A stretch of DNA of 7,030 nt, taken from the NCBI GenBank assembly GCA_029779375.1, contig JAKPAR010000206.1:1-7030 (forward strand). Direction: 5' to 3'. A program made the position numbers and the translations under genes. The notes below the pieces were generated by a model. That model saw only the letters and a list, made by a program, of their open reading frames with translations. It had not been told where the DNA came from and did no database searches. Each line of letters begins with the position of its first letter. Within the stretch, counting starts at the first letter, position 1. Shown here piece by piece: positions 5,727 through 7,030 of this stretch. The stretch is from Bacillota bacterium. Lineage in GTDB: Bacteria; Bacillota; Clostridia; Tissierellales; Sporanaerobacteraceae.

Positions 5727-6167
5727 TTAAGACATTTTTCTACAAATTCCACATATTCCAATCCCCACTATAGCTCCAACACTATCTATAACCACATCTT
5801 TCACCTGTGCTCCTCTCCCTGGGACAAACAGTTGATGAAATTCATCACTTATGGCATAGAGAACACAAACTACCAAAGCTATGGCTATCCTCTTTTTGCC
5901 TTTAACTCCTAAAGCTTTAAGCACATTCATCATCAGTATCCCCAATATCATATAGGAAAGGAAATGAGCTGTTTTTCTCAAATAATGATTAAATATATCT
6001 ATGTTTATATTCTTTTCAGGTGAAACTTTCTCTATTGCTTTCACAATTCTTTCAGCTATACCCTTGCTAAGTCCATTGGATTTATACACTGGCTGAGCTG
6101 ACAATATGAAAATAATGACTAGCCATAGTACAACAGCTAGCCATGATATCAGTCTTCTTTTATTCAT
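5727..6167 (-). CDS. VanZ-family membrane protein
   Basis: This complete 146-residue protein has about four membrane segments (near 8-24, 66-84, 92-107 and 126-142) and the conserved VanZ features: FILSAQP (20-26), RKTAHFLSY (64-72), SDEFHQLFVPGR (107-118) and VKDVVIDSVGA (122-132). The prototype VanZ gives low-level teicoplanin resistance, but stand-alone VanZ-like proteins are widespread and mostly of unknown envelope function; nothing here indicates a vancomycin cluster. The ATG overlaps the MurJ stop by 8 bases, so the two are translationally linked. The next gene starts 16 bases after its stop with no clear promoter between. Its first 53 bases are repeated at 385-437. Confidence 0.9.
   Translation of the reverse strand: MNKRRLISWLAVVLWLVIIFILSAQPVYKSNGLSKGIAERIVKAIEKVSPEKNINIDIFNHYLRKTAHFLSYMILGILMMNVLKALGVKGKKRIAIALVVCVLYAISDEFHQLFVPGRGAQVKDVVIDSVGAIVGIGICGICRKMS
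6115..6167 (-). repeat. Direct repeat: vanZ start, partner of 385-437
   Basis: These 53 bases, the first 17-18 codons of vanZ, match 385-437 at 45 of 53 positions without gaps and in the same orientation, 5730 bases apart. The similarity ends at the ATG on one side and fades after the second TGGCTAG on the other. The pair brackets the antitoxin, toxin, coiled-coil, 68-residue, Hsp70, GrpE-like and most of the vanZ genes. Confidence 0.75.
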
Positions 6168-7030
6168 TTTCTACACTTCTCCTAAATTTCTTTTTCACTG
6201 CATCTATCATACTATCCACTTCCTCTATCCCCATAAAATAGATTAGAACAAAATATACAGCTGCTCCTATAATGATTGCTGCTATCAATGATAAATTGGC
6301 ACCAATATGTTTAAGTAAAACATCATAGGACAATTTAGCTATAACTCCCATAACTAATGATGCACATAAGATTTTTATAGATGAAACAACTATATTCTTC
6401 ATCCCAAATGAGCCTATTTTCTTTCTAAAACTAATGAACAACAATATTGTACAAAATATAGCTGATATACTCGTTGCTAATGCAAGTCCACCTATACCTA
6501 TGTATTTTGAAAGTATAAGATTTAAAACAATATTCATAGTCATAGCTATCGCAGCATTGATCATTGGAGTCTTGGTATCTTGCAATGAATAAAAAGCTCT
6601 TGAAATTATATCTCTCAATCCAAATCCTAACATACCAATAGAATAATAAAATAACCCAGTAGAAGTCATGGATATAGCTTGAGGATCAAAAGCTCCTCTA
6701 CCAAACAATAGTTTAACCACTGGTTCCGCAAAAAGCATAGCACCTATTGTAGCTGGTATGACTAGTAAACTTATAGAATTTATAGCTTCTGATACTGATT
6801 TTTTCATTCCATCTATATTATCTTCAGCTGCCATTTTGGATATCATAGGATACATAACCGTTGCTGCTGGAGCAACAAACAATCCTTGTACAAAACCATT
6901 CAACCTATTTGCATAATTTAAAGCAGATATTCCACCTACTGCAATACTTGAAGCCAATGTTCTATCAACTAGAGTATTTATTTGGTTTACTGATACTCCT
7001 ATGATGACTGGCAATGCTATATATGCCATA
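6160..7030 (-). CDS. murJ: Lipid II flippase MurJ (MviN family), C-terminal part
   Basis: The last 289 residues are certain; the frame continues beyond the right edge, and the ATG at 7029 is an internal methionine, since MurJ is normally about 500 residues. The MviN/MurJ (MOP exporter) pattern is clear: VNQINTLVDRTLAS (14-27 of the visible part), ISALNYANRL (34-43), LLFGRGAFD (107-115) and FYSLQDTKTPM (146-156), with hydrophobic membrane helices throughout and a short basic cytoplasmic tail (KKKFRRSVENE). MurJ moves lipid-linked peptidoglycan precursor across the cytoplasmic membrane. Its stop overlaps the vanZ start by 8 bases, so they form one operon. Confidence 0.93.
   Translation of the reverse strand, partial: MAYIALPVIIGVSVNQINTLVDRTLASSIAVGGISALNYANRLNGFVQGLFVAPAATVMYPMISKMAAEDNIDGMKKSVSEAINSISLLVIPATIGAMLFAEPVVKLLFGRGAFDPQAISMTSTGLFYYSIGMLGFGLRDIISRAFYSLQDTKTPMINAAIAMTMNIVLNLILSKYIGIGGLALATSISAIFCTILLFISFRKKIGSFGMKNIVVSSIKILCASLVMGVIAKLSYDVLLKHIGANLSLIAAIIIGAAVYFVLIYFMGIEEVDSMIDAVKKKFRRSVENE

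Noticed and set aside
5711..5761. Earlier start for the GrpE-like gene at the ATG 5759-5761
   Set aside because: It would overlap vanZ by 35 bases and has no binding site, whereas the ATG at 5708-5710 has GGAGG at a suitable distance.
7027..7029. ATG at the right edge as the start of MurJ
   Set aside because: The frame remains open to the edge and the visible part corresponds to only the C-terminal 55-60% of a normal MurJ.
1..7030. CRISPR array, tRNA, rRNA or riboswitch
   Set aside because: No regularly spaced repeats, no cloverleaf with conserved TTC arm and no known riboswitch core were seen on either strand.

Overview
The window is AT-rich DNA in which every supportable gene lies on the minus strand, so transcription runs from right to left. 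Strong AAGGAGG-type ribosome binding sites, TATAAT boxes, codon use and a MurJ/VanZ pair suggest a low-GC Gram-positive bacterium, most likely a member of the Clostridia. The exact genus cannot be read from the sequence.

Right side (about 5727-7030): the last 289-290 codons of a MurJ-type lipid II flippase, overlapping by 8 bases the start of a complete VanZ-family membrane protein. These look like ordinary envelope genes.

Centre (1746-5710): three tightly spaced genes follow vanZ with gaps of 16, 12 and 14 bases. They are a 735-residue, mostly helical protein whose C-terminus resembles the head of the nucleotide-exchange factor GrpE; a 507-residue Hsp70-type ATPase with intact nucleotide-binding motifs but a short C-terminal part and no helical lid; and a 68-residue acidic/basic orphan protein. 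No J-domain protein is present. This is the most interesting part of the window: it looks like a self-contained chaperone module in which the exchange factor is fused to a large helical, possibly target-binding, protein.

Left-centre (498-1655): an accessory strip holding a REP-like perfect palindrome, a promoter, a 94-residue coiled-coil protein, a HigB/RelE-like toxin reading frame without a convincing start codon, and an Xre-type HTH antitoxin that may be shortened by a frameshift.

Left edge (1-437): a 29-codon remnant whose first 18 codons are an 85% identical copy of the start of the vanZ gene 5.7 kb away, then the N-terminal 105 residues of a DUF262 (GmrSD-type) protein that starts at TTG and runs off the window. 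Its likely promoter lies inside the vanZ remnant. A DUF262 protein, a toxin-antitoxin pair, a REP palindrome and an unusual chaperone operon, bracketed by a vanZ-start duplication, give the stretch the look of an accessory or defence-type island next to core envelope genes. That reading is inference.
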